Source of the DNA: Mansonella perstans
Taxonomy: Eukaryota > Nematoda > Chromadorea > Rhabditida > Onchocercidae
DNA: 64,000 nucleotides
Reading direction: 5' to 3'
Assembly: GCA_037074765.1 (NCBI GenBank)
Contig: JBAMDO010000046.1
Span: forward strand, 186,001-250,000
Shown here: piece by piece, positions 36,444 through 49,900 of the stretch
How the letters are laid out: each line of letters starts with the position of its first letter
Position numbering within the stretch: the first letter of the stretch is position 1
The notes under the pieces: generated by a model
What the model was told of the DNA's origin: nothing
The model's input: only the letters and a program-made list of their open reading frames with translations
The model's database searches: none
Program-made: the position numbers and the translations under genes

Positions 36444-39400
36444 CCTAGCACTCTCTCGGCACTATCCATCGTAAATTTGTGGTTTTGGCAGTTCAAATCA
36501 AGTAATCGATGGCTGTGTAATTTAAACTGCTTTGAAATTGAAAACTGGATTCAACTATCATGAAATTTTTCGTACAATGAAAAGATGCACTCTGATGGGC
36601 CAAATACTATATTCTGTTTTCACTTTTTTAAATTGTTTATGAAGATTGGTCTATCTATTTACTACAAAAAATTTATCAAGATAAATTAACACAACAATAA
36701 TTTTAAATTTAAATCATTTTTTTTTTCAGTATTAATATGAATCAGACCAGAAATTAATAACTTCTGGTCATTTCTTGAAGAATACATGAAAGTCAAAAAT
36801 GAAAGAAAAATTAAATATTTATTATTAAAACTTGCAATTAAGGGTAATTTTGGGAGAGTTACAGCAGATTTCTCATGTTTTTTAAATTTCAAGCTTTTTC
36901 TAAGAAAATTTCTACCATAAAGGACTTGACTGCATTATTAGAATCAATTGAAATTTTGAGATTCTAATCAGAAGAAATCTTTTTTCTTCATCTTGTTATT
37001 TTGAAGATGGAATAATTTTTTGTAGAAGTGGTAGTTTCCTGAATCTGAAGCATTTTATGATTTGTTGCAATTATGTAGTGCATCAACTGAATATACGGAA
37101 TATTTATCTTAGATAGGCTGGTAGTATTGCCTTGGTAAGGACATAGCAATGCTGAGAGGTACATTACAATGCTAATAAAGAGCTCAAATGCTAATTCTGC
37201 TAATCTAAGTCATCTATAACTCTTTCTTCCATATTCCAATCGAATAGACTCAGAATGCCATTCTGGATGCTTCTCACATGTTTTCGGAAACCTTTCATTG
37301 AGGAAAAGCATTGATTTTTTACTTTACAATCGAAGCTAACAAATTTGTAAGAATTTTATCCAGGAAAATGAAATATATTTTAAAGATAATTTGATGGTAA
37401 TAAAGGCTTATCAGTTGTGATATTGATATATTATTTGTAATAGTGATGAAGTATTTGGTCCTTAATCAAAAATGATAGAAGCCAATTTGTTAATAAATAG
37501 ATTATTAAAAAGTTTTAAAGCTCCATGCAGAGAAAATGAAGATTTAAAGTTTGCAAATAACGCATGCGAATGGCTAATTAATCTGTCGCAAGATAGATTG
37601 ATTGACAGATATCACTCGTTGATTGCTGTTCATATTCCATTTAAGGACAAGATGACAACCCAATTGCCAAACTTATGTGTTGTATCAGTGCACAAAAAAA
37701 TGAGACAGTTGCTTGTACGAAAATATTTTGCATAAATGAAATTTCAGAATTCATTACTGAAAATGAAGAATGTTCTTGAAGTTAGAGTTGAAAGAAATTT
37801 TTTAAAATTCAATCCTCGTTTAAAGTTGCTGGACAATATTTTTGAGTCCAGACAACTTTTTTTTATTTCGGATATTTAATTTCGAGGAAAAAATCTGCAT
37901 TTTATTTTTGATTTAGGTTTCCGAATGAAAGACTAAACAACACAAATAAAAAATGGGAAGCAAAAAGAAAAAATAAATATATCCTACTGTCATGTGGAAT
38001 ATATTTGCTTTATGCAAAAAGTTTTTAAATATGGTCGATTCAAGTAGTGAACTGTTACAACTAACAGTTCGATTCACTTTCAAAATAAAACAGCTTTTAA
38101 ACATATTTTGAATTCCACTACTACGATTTTTTATATTTAAAAAATGATTCTGATCACGTAAATCACTAATTTGGTAATTCAGCATCGATGATCACCTAAA
38201 AAAAACTGTTAAATACTATCTAAGTTGTGGAAATAGACTATGAAGTTAGAGAATACGGTGAGACAGACTACATGCCCTCAGTATCTTGATTGCTTATCTG
38301 CATGTCGTAGTTTGACGTAATTGTGTCAAGGTACTCCAATCATTTCTTATCAGGTTCCCATCAAACAAATAAGCACTCACTGTGACATATGATGAATACT
38401 GACAAATTTCTCCCAACATCAATAACACCTCACTATTTTGTTATTTGCAATCTGAGTTATGCCATAACAGAAATTTATTGATTTCTGTTCAATACCAGTG
38501 TTTTTTAACCAGCTGATTGAATGGGCCAAAATTCAAAATTAGTATCGAGTAATTTAACAAACTTGAAGTTAAAAACCAAAGTATTCTCTACTGATTATTG
38601 GAATTTTTATCATTCAAAATATCAGATTGATATCTTCTTAATGACGAGATAAGATGTTAAAAATTGTTTGTCATAAAGTGGTCGTAGAGAAGATAGCAAT
38701 TTGACAGCTTTGCTAATTTTTCAAGCTGCATGATACCGGCAACGCAACAATAAGCAACTTCCTACGCAAGTAGAATGTAGTTCTAACTTCTTTATTATGG
38801 AATTCGGCCAAAAACAAAAAAAAAGCAATGATGTATTTCTTGGAAAATGAAGAGGACGAAGAGGAAAAAAGAATGAAAAAGAAAAGGAAAGAAAGAGGAG
38901 TAGCCAACTTTGCAAGTGGTATTATTATACTACTAAGAAGTGATTTGCAAATTATTATAATAAAGCAATAGTTGTTGAACTGTTTGATTTCGCTCTGCAT
39001 TTGCTAATTGAAACAAATTAGCATTACCACTGAAGCTAGTTATTGTTCCGGTTCACTGGATGTATTTCTAATTCAAGAATTCTTTTCAGTAATTGCTCAG
39101 TCGCATCTCTTTGGTGTACAGTTCATGCGTTGTTGACCTACAAATATGCTTTTTGAAGTGTGATAATCCTATAGTTGCTGTCATCTATCTTATTTGCATT
39201 TTTTGGACCTGACATGAACTTCAAAATCTTTGGTTACCATGTAACATATTACAAAGATTATAAAAATCATGCAACATTTTTAAAGCAGTTCTCAATCAAA
39301 AGTCATTTAAGTAAGTTGAGGAAGAAAAGTGCTTCGTGATTTAGTTTAAGCATTTGTTTTAATTAAATTAAGGGTGAAGATATTTCGAAGTTTAGTTAAA

Positions 39401-42380
39401 GAATTTGCTTTTTAAATATTTATCATTTCAATTGGAATTTCTGCAAACAAGGGATTAAATAATTTGAAAAAGAGAGAAATTTTTCTATCCACTTTATGAA
39501 TCCTGAAAAATTGTTATCTATTTTAATTTTTCACTGATCTATTTCGGGATTTTTTCATGGAAAGTGCTAGAAAAATGAGAAAATGTGGAAAAGGACAATG
39601 AAGCAGATTATTAAATGCACTTCTCTAGACGGGATTGTCTTTCGAAAGGAAATATTAAGCCAAATGAAATAGCATTAGTTAGTGGTATAAAGGACACAAA
39701 TGACGTAAGTTGTATCTATTTAAATGTTATGGCTCAAATAATGGGATAAACTCTGGTTTTTTACTGATAATATGCCCCAATATATTAGCACAAAGTGTAG
39801 TACAAAATAATATTGAGTAAAATAACTTGACAACGTGGAAAACGGATGCTTTGGTTTCTGAATAGTCAGTTTCAAGCATTATTTCCAATAAACTGATCAT
39901 ATAACAGATATGGGATAGCGTCGAAGAAAGCACTGAAGAAAGTCGATTATTTAGGATTCATTCTAAATATTAAAAGTAAGTTTTCAGAATGCTAATAATC
40001 ATTTGTGATACTACAATCATGATTTGCGCAATCCTACAAAATTTGGTGTATATTATATGTTGGTATTAATATAGTTATATTTCCAGATCAAAAAATGTTC
40101 AAAAATAATGAAGTCAAAACATATTTCATGACTCACCATCTCATTTAATCAGATTTCATTTTGTTTAGCAAATAATACAATATTAACTAAATTATTTGTC
40201 AACTTGATTATCTTCATTTCTATGATTGTGGAAGAACAAACTGCTATTCTGAAATGTGCAGCTAATATGCTAAATGTAAAATGAGGCTTATTTCAAGTAA
40301 TGTCCCACTCCAGAAGAAATAGTCGATCAATAGTCGTTTGATCATAAAACATTTTTAGCCACAGCAAATTCGTTAACAATTTTACTATCTTAATTTGAAG
40401 AGATATTTATTAAGGATGAAGAAAAGCGTAGAAAATGGTAACACTCATTTCAAGCCCAAAAACGACGAAGCAAATCTTAAGTATTGGATATGGCTGATAG
40501 CTAAGCAGTATATATTATAAAATATTAAAGATATCTTAGTTCATCAGGCAACTGGGTTATAGAAAGACACCATGATTTTTCAGCATTTAGAAAATGGATG
40601 TTTGTGAATCTATTTCAATGTGATTAGCTTGACAATGCAAATATCTAATATAGTTTACACTTGTTTTCAAGATTTACAATTTATATTTGTTTCAAGTTTT
40701 CTTGGTCCTTTGTTGATCATAGAATTTTCTCAACTGAAATTTTGACAGTTTCTCTACGCAAGTGAAAACTGTTAAAAAATGCAAAATGTAAGTGACTGGC
40801 TGTTCTTTTTAACATTTCAACAGGGAAAATTATTTAGAAAACTAGCAAAATAGCAAAATAACTAAGATTTAGTAAGAGTTCTAAGTCGTCAGGAAAAGCT
40901 TTCTTTTCATTTCATAAATTACCTTTCATTTAAATTTAACTTTGAAATATGATATACTTCAATTATTAGGAAGGAAATTAAGTTTAAAAAAACAAAAAAT
41001 AAAGAGCGCCATGAAAATCGAAATTTAGCAATTTCAATATGCCATCAGATAGGGAATTTTTTTACTACTGCAGATTTTTTAAGTAATGCCGTAAAAACTG
41101 CGGCATTTTCATTTCATTCGGTTATGGGTCATTAATAGTGTTTCAATGAGCACTTTTTCAGTTTATGTAATAATCATTGATGAAGAATATCTTCTTTAGA
41201 TAATTCTTAAATTCTTCTCAGAAATCAATGATCATTCAATATTTTCAACGAATTAATGAAAGCATGGGTGAGCATTTTACCAATCTATATGATATGCAAG
41301 ATGAATGGTGTTGTTTAAAAATATTTTTATTGCTATATAACATCTGCCCTATCGTACGAACTTAAGCTTTAGAGGAAATAGCTGGGTAAAAATCGGATCG
41401 CCAATTCAAATTTGTGCTCTCTGTTGTTCTACTGGTAGAGGAAAAGTTTTGAAATGCAAAAAACGGCAAAATAACACGCTCCTTCCTACCCTGTTCAGTT
41501 GATCACGGTGTGATATTTTCTTTTAGGAATTTCATCGATCTTACTTTATAATGAAGCTATATTTCAAGTTTTTGAGGAATAAGTAAAACAAGTCAGCAGT
41601 TTAAAATTCACTCCAAGTAAGGTTTTTTTGATTGTTGCTATATTGAAATATGCTTAAGATAATTAAAACGGCTAGCATTTTGAGCATTCATGAAATAAAT
41701 TTTCAAGTTCTATTTAATGGAAATATATTATACGAATTTGTGGCTTTCAGAGCTATCAGAACTACTCTGCTCAGCACCAGTGTTTTTTGTGTTATTGATG
41801 TTGTTTAATTTTCCCTAAAAACGTTTTATTTCGCAATAAAAGGTTAAACAATTGTGCTAATTCAAACATTGACTCGAATGAACTAATGCCATTCACGACG
41901 TGCTGTCAAACAGTTCGAAAATCTTGTTTGTTTTCAAAACTTTCAGTTAAAAATACAGTATTTAACTAGAGAGAAAATGGCGTAGAGATATAGAGAATCC
42001 GAGATTAGATGAAATAAATATGCAATAAATAGAAGTAATTTAGCTATACAAATAATTATAGTGCATTCTCGAAGATACACGCGATTCGTGATGATTATAC
42101 GTAAGAATATAAGAACTGTATTTAAAAAAAGATTGTATGAACAACTTAGACTATAATTAATAAAAAATGTGCTTTAAAAATGGTAGTTTTTGGAACAGTT
42201 TATTTATGCCTTATGTGCTAGAGCTTTCAAATGGCTTATGGTTTTACTGAAGGAAAACGATATTTTGATTCTTGTGCTTTAGGGACAAATAACACTTTTT
42301 AGAGGAATTTTCCGGAAATGAGCATATTTTTATTACAACTAAATACTGAAAAACACTTTGCTGCATGATTGTTATTGAAG
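36444..42380. other. Gene-poor stretch upstream of vab-3
   Basis: About 6 kb of AT-rich DNA in which neither strand shows a splice-consistent coding pattern or a recognisable family. Short frames of 60-95 codons occur at the rate expected by chance. Confidence 0.6.
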
Positions 42381-43700
42381 CTTGCTTTTACAGTTCGTTA
42401 ACTTTCTAACTGCTGCTAATGCAGCTGCGTCTGCTTCCAATGCATAATTAATAAAAACAGTTCTTACACATTCATCTTAAAATGCACATTCAAATCCAAT
42501 AATCTTATGAAAGTTACCTTCAGTTTACCGTACTGCACTGCACTACACTTCTCCGCCACCACCACAACAAATCAGTTCATCACAGTACTGCAGAATACTG
42601 AGTACTCCGTAAATTATTTGTTGAAATCGGCCATGAATTTAAAAAAATGCGCTGCAGTAGTATTCCCTGAAAATATTAAAATTTTTGATAGAACATTCTG
42701 ATTACGGAAAAAATAATTAGATGTTTGAAATTATGATGTCATCACAGATCGTAAAGCAATTAAATAAATAAATTTTGTTGAGTCCATTTGTTGCTCTACA
42801 AATTTTTCCCGTGCAAGTTGAACCTTTCATACTAGTCGGAGTAACTGTTATCACTGCTGCTGTCACTCTATTGATGTTGCTGTTCTGCTGTTGTGGGCAA
42901 TGAGGCATATCGAACAGCAAGTTTCTTGAGATCTATCGCTCCCAAAATTCTATAGCCAAGGTGGCGCAACAGTAAATTGGAAATGGAAAGAATGTTTGCC
43001 AGGCACAAAGCTTAACGCATTGTTCTAATGTATTCCTGTTTATATACTTTTCAGAAGCGGACGAGTCACTTCGGAAATTGCAAAAAGTTTTCATACTACA
43101 TATACAGCACATTATCTCACTAGCTCTGATAGAAAAATTTCTTTTTCGATCTGTTTATTAGCGTCATTGCTAGCGATGATGTAAGCTCCACAAGTTGCTT
43201 ATTTAGGAACGTAGAAAAAAAAAACTCGTTATGATTTTTGTCCACCCTAAAATATAGCAATAAAATTTGAGTGATGAGTGAGTATATTCCAATGAACACC
43301 CACAACATAGAAGTGGAAAGGTGTGAGATAGACACAGTACACCTTACTTCTTCAATGCTTCCTTCACTCATTATCCTTTTAATAGTATGAATATCTTTCT
43401 ATGCTGATAGGTGTGAGTAGAAGTGAAAAGTTGGTGCAGATAACAATAACACTAATAGAAATACCGTTGTTCAGACGAGGCAAACAGGTACCACTAAAAC
43501 CTTTCTCAATTTACAACAAATCTTTTTCAATTCCTTCAACCTCTCGTTACATCTGATACCCACTCTTTTTCTGGGCGGAGACTTAGAGGACTTCGACAAC
43601 AAGTGACATCTTCATTATATGACCGCATACGAACTACCGCCTCCAAACCCAAATCGTTAAGTTTTTTCTTTTATTGTTTCCCAGGAGTTTCATATAATTT
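42380..43700. other. Unassigned block with coding-like segments on both strands
   Basis: Several less AT-rich segments stand out. On the - strand, 42377-42475 reads as a helix-like run (ALEADAAALAAVRKLTN) and 43540-43660 as NDLGLEAVVRMRSYNEDVTC and onward. On the + strand, 42783-42902 ends in a hydrophobic segment (VGVTVITAAVTLLMLLFCCC), 43055-43160 follows a TTTTCAG acceptor (ADESLRKLQKVFILHI...), and 43490-43700 is open. No set of these joins with consistent phases on one strand, so this is either an unrecognised gene or conserved noncoding DNA. Confidence 0.3.
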
Positions 43701-46440
43701 GTTTAACTGACAGCAGAAATGCACGAAGGAAAGCAGTGAAAACAACAGCATATAAAATACAGAATACTGATCATAGAGACCAGAAAAGATTTCGCTAGTC
43801 GTCATCGTAAATCGTTCATGTAGAAAGTGATCGTTTACCCACAAAAAAGCCACTCACTCTGTCATTTTTGGACGCTTAGTTATAAAGATTCATGAGCAAT
43901 AATACGTTGAAACATCTATTTCTTTTTTATACTGACAAAATATGATATTGAAATGCTTGATTGTAAAAATTGATCCAACAAAATCGTTTTCATGGATATA
44001 AATAAATGGTTGCTGTAAGAAGATAAATTCGAATATATTAGGAAGAATGAAAATTTTCAGTGTAACTGTTGACGCAAAAACCCAATTTATGAAGGGAAAA
44101 TTTTGAAATACGTCTTTTACAAAAAACAAACGAGGATGAATATATATGACATGAAAACTATTTAGTCTGAATCACAGTGATTTTCGAAATAATGTCATTT
44201 ATACATTTTTTTACGTCATATACAAATTCAATAAATTCTACGTTTTTCAATGAAATATTTATTGAATAAATGTAATCACATTAAATATCATATTTGAAAA
44301 AACTGACACAGCATTTTCAACCTCATTGTATTTGATGCTGAACCGTTAAACTATGGTACAAAAAGAAAAATTTTTTTGCATCTACAATTTTCTGGATTTA
44401 TAGATAGTTCGTCAATTTTGATGCAGAATAACCCTAAAAGGAACAGGACGAGACAAAGTTGCTCTCGCATTGGAAAGGACGATTCATTGACGGAGTAAGA
44501 CATTAATTGTCGTTTCGGGATTATATTTGATCGTGGAAGCGTGTAAGCACGAACAATGCTAATGTATGCAGAAACGATCATCATCCTTCAACAAATTGCT
44601 TTTTTCTATAATATATATTTTTATATCTTCTCTGAACAATATTTTCATGAGCTTCGCTTAATCAGCTTGCAAGTCTATCATCAACCATAATTATCCATTC
44701 GGAATTTTTTTACTGCCATTATAGGAACTCAAATTTAAAGTATAACAGATACTAACAATGTTTTGTAGAAATTTATGAGTTTAATCCGGCGAGCTTAAGA
44801 ATCAGAACAATTGCACGATAAAAAAACTGAACCGCGCGATCGCTTTCCTCTTTTTTTTTTATAGTTAATTAATCTGAAAGCTTGTGTGCTTTTGTCATGT
44901 GCAAATATTTGCTATCATTGCCAAAATTCATCTACAGCGATACTTAATTTTTTAAATTTTTTTTTTTAAAATTTCGACTTAAATGTTAATCGATACGTTC
45001 GTTGGCTATCTTCCTGATGGCGTATGTTGACCTTTCAAAAACTTACAATACCTGCAGTAAAACAAAAAAATTTTTCGCTGTTTTGGCTATTTTAATTATA
45101 AATTCTCCAGACAATTTTTTACAAAAATCAGTTCGCTTTTGTTCACATTTTGATAGTTAATGATGTTTTTGTAAGTTAGAGATGCAGAGCGATATTACTG
45201 GCACTATCTTCTTGCAAGTATCGCAGCTGGAAAAGACGGAAATAAAATCAACTATCTTCGACAGTCCAAAAATGTAATAATTGCAAAGGACCGAGGTTAC
45301 GGTAGATGAAAATTATTTGCTTTCTGTCCTTTGTCGTTCGGTGGCCAAGAAGTGACAGGGAGATTATTAATGTAACTCTAGAAGAAAGAGCTCAGAGAGG
45401 GAAAGAGTTAAAGGAAGTCAATTAGTGGTTGACTGGTTAAAGCAATCCTTTTTAATGGTCGAATGTTCCGGTCTGGTTTCCTTGCTCTATGTCACTACAT
45501 CCAAAGCATCATAATCCTGTTTGTATAATTTATGCTTCAGTACACAATTCATGCTATTATGTATTGTACTGTTCATGAGCAGATTATTCGTGCCCATGCA
45601 TTTACTATTACTTCATTATTTGCTTTAATATATTTACAATCAAATTATTATGAATAACAACTTGAATTAAAAGCGCTAAAATTGTTTTCTTATTTTTACG
45701 TAATTATAATAAACAGGCAGTATTTTGTGCTTAGTCAAATTTGAATTCAAATAGTTTCAAATTTTCATTATAAGAATTTTTTATTATCATAACTTCATAC
45801 ACGCTTCACTTTGATTGAAAGATAACACAAATTAAATAATAGCATTAAAAGAAGCAAGGTAACAATAAATTCGCAGCATTCATAAATTCACCAAGTTAGT
45901 AAGGATTTTTTTTCAGTTGTTGAACTTATCAACTTGAATATACAATTCTTTTGCTAGTTAAAAATTACAATTTAAAAGCAAAATTGACAAGATTTAATCA
46001 TAACAATGCATATTTTTGATCGTTAGGTTGCTAAACTGATGGTTTAAACTTATAAATTATAGTTTGTTTTTCAGTTCAAGGTCATGAATAAGGTGAAAGA
46101 AATTCTGCTTTGTTTTCAGAACAAAATCCCATTTTCTGCTGACAAGAAACAACACTAACGAATGTTATCGAGAAATAATTTTTATTATTACAATTTTCGG
46201 AAACAATTTCTTAAAATTAGATTGGAAATTTTATCTTTTTCAAACTTACTTCTTACGAAGAGAGCACTGTGAAAGCAAAGCTAAACAGAGGCACTTAAGT
46301 GATAAAATTATGGCGGAAAGTTCCAAATGACTGTAATCGGTATTTCTAATAAATTGAAGTGTATTTTAAGACATTTTGTAAAACAACTGCAACTGTCAGC
46401 TCCTGATTCATTCCCTACCGTTGTCGACAATATTATGAGA
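43701..46440. other. AT-rich stretch without a supported gene
   Basis: No splice-consistent exon series or family match was seen on either strand. Confidence 0.55.
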
Positions 46441-46443
46441 TTT

Positions 46444-46924
46444 CGATGAAGGCTTACAGCACAAATTCACCTTTCCAATGTTGGAAAACTGGAATATATT
46501 AAAGGCTGAACTGATGACATGTTGGGAACAGCATTATTATTCCAACCCATCTCATATGCACTACAGTATCCTTGAAAAGTGTCACGATAAAAAACGAGAT
46601 TCACAATGAAAATATGCTCACAGAAAAAATTCATATTCACGCAATGACAATTTAATGCCTCAACGAATCTTTTACAAACTATCTGATGCTCACGCAAAGG
46701 GAATTGCTGCTGGTTATTTTGAAAATCGTAACTGTCCTCCACTCCCTTTCCTTGTTTCTTTCCAAAAACAGTTAAGACAGATGCTTCCGTCTGTCAAACT
46801 ATTCACATCAAAAGAAGTCAAGAAATACAAGGAAAAAGGGAACTTTTGCTTCTTTTATTTGCATCAGTGTAAGAATTCGATTTTTGAGCAAACTCTGGGC
46901 AATTGCTTGCAAGGTGACATTTAA
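46444..46924 (+). pseudogene. Possible coding relic, one in-frame stop
   Basis: One + strand frame stays open for about 158 codons except for a single TGA (at about 46586). It reads HKFTFPMLENWNILKAELMT before the stop and MPQRIFYKLSDAHAKGIAAG, then YFENRNCPPLPFL, after it. The stretch is less AT-rich than its flanks. Just upstream a second frame reads DSFPTVVDNIM and would join it only through a one-base shift. This suggests a decayed exon, but no family is recognised and a chance open frame in GC-richer DNA is not excluded. The overlapping - strand frame at 46467-46742 is taken as its shadow. Confidence 0.3.
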
Positions 46925-49900
46925 TAATAAAAGTTAACATCCTAGTATTAATTTACCAACTTTTTTTAAAGTTCCCTATCTACTTTATAGCGCGAAATTT
47001 CAATTTCCTCGCAGAAAATTATGCACATATAGGATAATTCAAATCCACGAGAGCTGAATAACTTTAAAGCTTAGTAAATGTTATTATCATTTTTGATTGC
47101 TATTCTATCAAAAACTAATATTACAAAATAAGGCAGATATGTTGAAAAGCACTTAGCTCCTTCATTTAGCAGCTTCGGAGACTATTGTTCTTCGATCAAT
47201 GTTGCAGTCAAAATGTTGCGTGCTTTTAAAATAAAAGAAATTTTAAAAAATTTGGCAAAGATAAAAGTCGGAAAAAATGATATTCGTTCAATGGTTATTA
47301 CTGGAGATCAAATTACTTCAAATTTTTCGATTTGGATATATGTTACACCAGATCCTTTGGAAAAAAAACGGTCGCCAAATTTCTGAATAAATGTTATTGA
47401 ATGACAAAATTCTTTCATTCGGTCTTAACATGAGAAACAAGAGGCAAAGGCAAAAAAAGGCAGTAGTAAGAAAAAAAAAGAATTCGGTTGTTTCAAAAAA
47501 ATCCCTTGAAACTGCTTCATATATGAAAATTAGAATTAGGAATCTAATTGCAGATTTTATGAAACGTCATTGAGTAGAATAATGAAGTTACTGTAATTAT
47601 CAAAACTGCCTAGGGAACATCAAAGTAGGGTTATCAATATTAGTGCAGTTACACGTTGAGCAGGATTTCTCCCTACCTCTAAATAACTACCTACTATCAA
47701 TTTGGTCCGCTACCCATACTTCTTACGGAACGATGAAGTTGAAAATTCGCTTCAAAAAAAGGTTTCTCAAATTATATGTAAAAATTTTTGCCTTTTCCAT
47801 TTCATCAATCACTCCTGCAAATTTCGCCGATTTTGGCTCAAATTATTCAGGAATGTTAGGGGCGGGGAAAATAACAAGCGTTGGACAATGCTTAGATTTG
47901 GCATTATTTAAAAAAGCTTAGACTTATTAGGAATATAATGCTACGTTTTAACCGGCAGATGACAAGACCATCCTATTTCATAGTTAAGGTTTTGTAGGCG
48001 TAATCTGGGGAATATAAAGTTGCGTTACGGTGACAAGGTAGGCTTCAATGAGTGAGCGCGAAATCAGATTGAGTAGACCGGAGAGTTGCACAGTAATAAT
48101 AATTAATGAGGAATAGCAACTGTATCCATATCTTTGATGGGTCTGGATAAACACAATAGAATCCAAAACAATATATGACAATCTTATTTTAGTATGAATC
48201 ATTACTCTGTAGAGTTTTGTTATTCTCATAATAGTTCCGTATTTCTTCAAACTTTCTGTCAGCCTTCGAAATTTTTAACTTCCTTTTCAATATAAACAAT
48301 TCTCTTACTATTTTTTCCTTTGAAGACAACTTTGTCATAATTTCTTTTTTGCAAATTCCCGTGTCTGAAATTATAAAACAACGCTGTAATTTCTCCATGA
48401 TAGTGTAGTATTTCTCGACTGGTTTCTTTTCCCGATTTTTGACTGTAAGTAGTTCACTTCATCAATAATATTAGTAAGAAAATAAAATTACTTTATGAAC
48501 ATAAAGCAGGTCAATTTTTGCAATGGATTGATAAAGAAGGAATCTTCTGCCTTGATAGCATATCGCTTCTTGCAACAAAGATTCCATTTGTTTGAAATTT
48601 AGTTTTTGTTGTTTAATCTCATTTTCCAAGCCTATGAATTAATAACAGTTATGTAATTTTTTGAAATATTAATAATATAAATAATAAATATGTTACGAGT
48701 CAATTTACGATCTGCAAAACCCAAAACTAAAGAATATCTGCAGGTTCGTAGATCAAGAATATAAAGAAATATGCTAGGTTTCAGTTTTATTGATTATATT
48801 TATGATCTATGTGGACCTTTATTCGATCAAATTACAATCTCAGGTAAACGGCAATCATATGAAAACAAATAGATATATAAAATCCTAACGCTTATACAGC
48901 TAGAAAAGGGAAATCCACAGTCGTTTTGGAATCTTCCATCACATCGCACGAAGGTTGTTGTAAATATGTTGGATTTTTATCCTTCGGATAATCCTTTTTA
49001 TGCAATTTACTGATCCATTCATTGCAAAGTTTATCATCCCTTTCAAAAGATTGATATTTTAATCAAGTTCATGTTTTTAATTGTTTGCAATGCTTAGGTT
49101 ACTGCATTAACTGAAATGTTAAAAGTATTGGTGAGAATAAAGTGCAATTACAAATGATGCAAAGAATACGTTAAAACTTGCAAAAAAGCTTCACTTTACA
49201 GTCATCATTGAAATTATAAGTTCTCTAAATAAGCTAGGCTCTAACTAAATTATTCATCTTCTACTCAGTCCACATAATTTCTTTTGAAGTATATTCTTCC
49301 TTAATTAACTGTTCTGTTTTTCTTAATGTACCATGTTCAGCAAGTTTCTGGAGAACTCGATCAATATCTTCGATTTATAATAAACAACATTTTGCATCTC
49401 AGTCTAAATGATCTAACATCATTATTATTTTCCATAATACAGTTGAGGAATATCAAAAGTAATCTGTTATTTTATTTTAATTCTGCAAAGATTATTTGCA
49501 ATTATTTGTCCTTGATCCAACATAAAGAATGTGTAGGGGCATTTTATTGAGAAGGCACATCCAAATTTTCTAAATGATTTTGGCTAATTCTGACTTCAAA
49601 TCGAGTAGTCATTTGTTTTAGTCATAACTCTAAGCTTCGAAATCATATCACTTGGAATTTCACTCTAATCAGACAAAAACTAATTTTTGGACAGTGAAAT
49701 TATGACGGTTACTTGATATGAGAAATGGATCATCCTGATATCCATCGAATTATATTTAATAATCTCTGGCTTAATAACACAGAAAGCTTCTGTCAAACTA
49801 TTTTGCTGAAATTAATGAATGCATTGTAAAGCTTTTTCAGATTATTAGCTGGATTCAACAACTTCCTGTTTTTCGATGCTCTTTATTCATATCGATGAGC

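Noticed and set aside
46467..46742. 91-codon - strand frame
   Set aside because: It overlaps the longer + strand open stretch and is probably its shadow.
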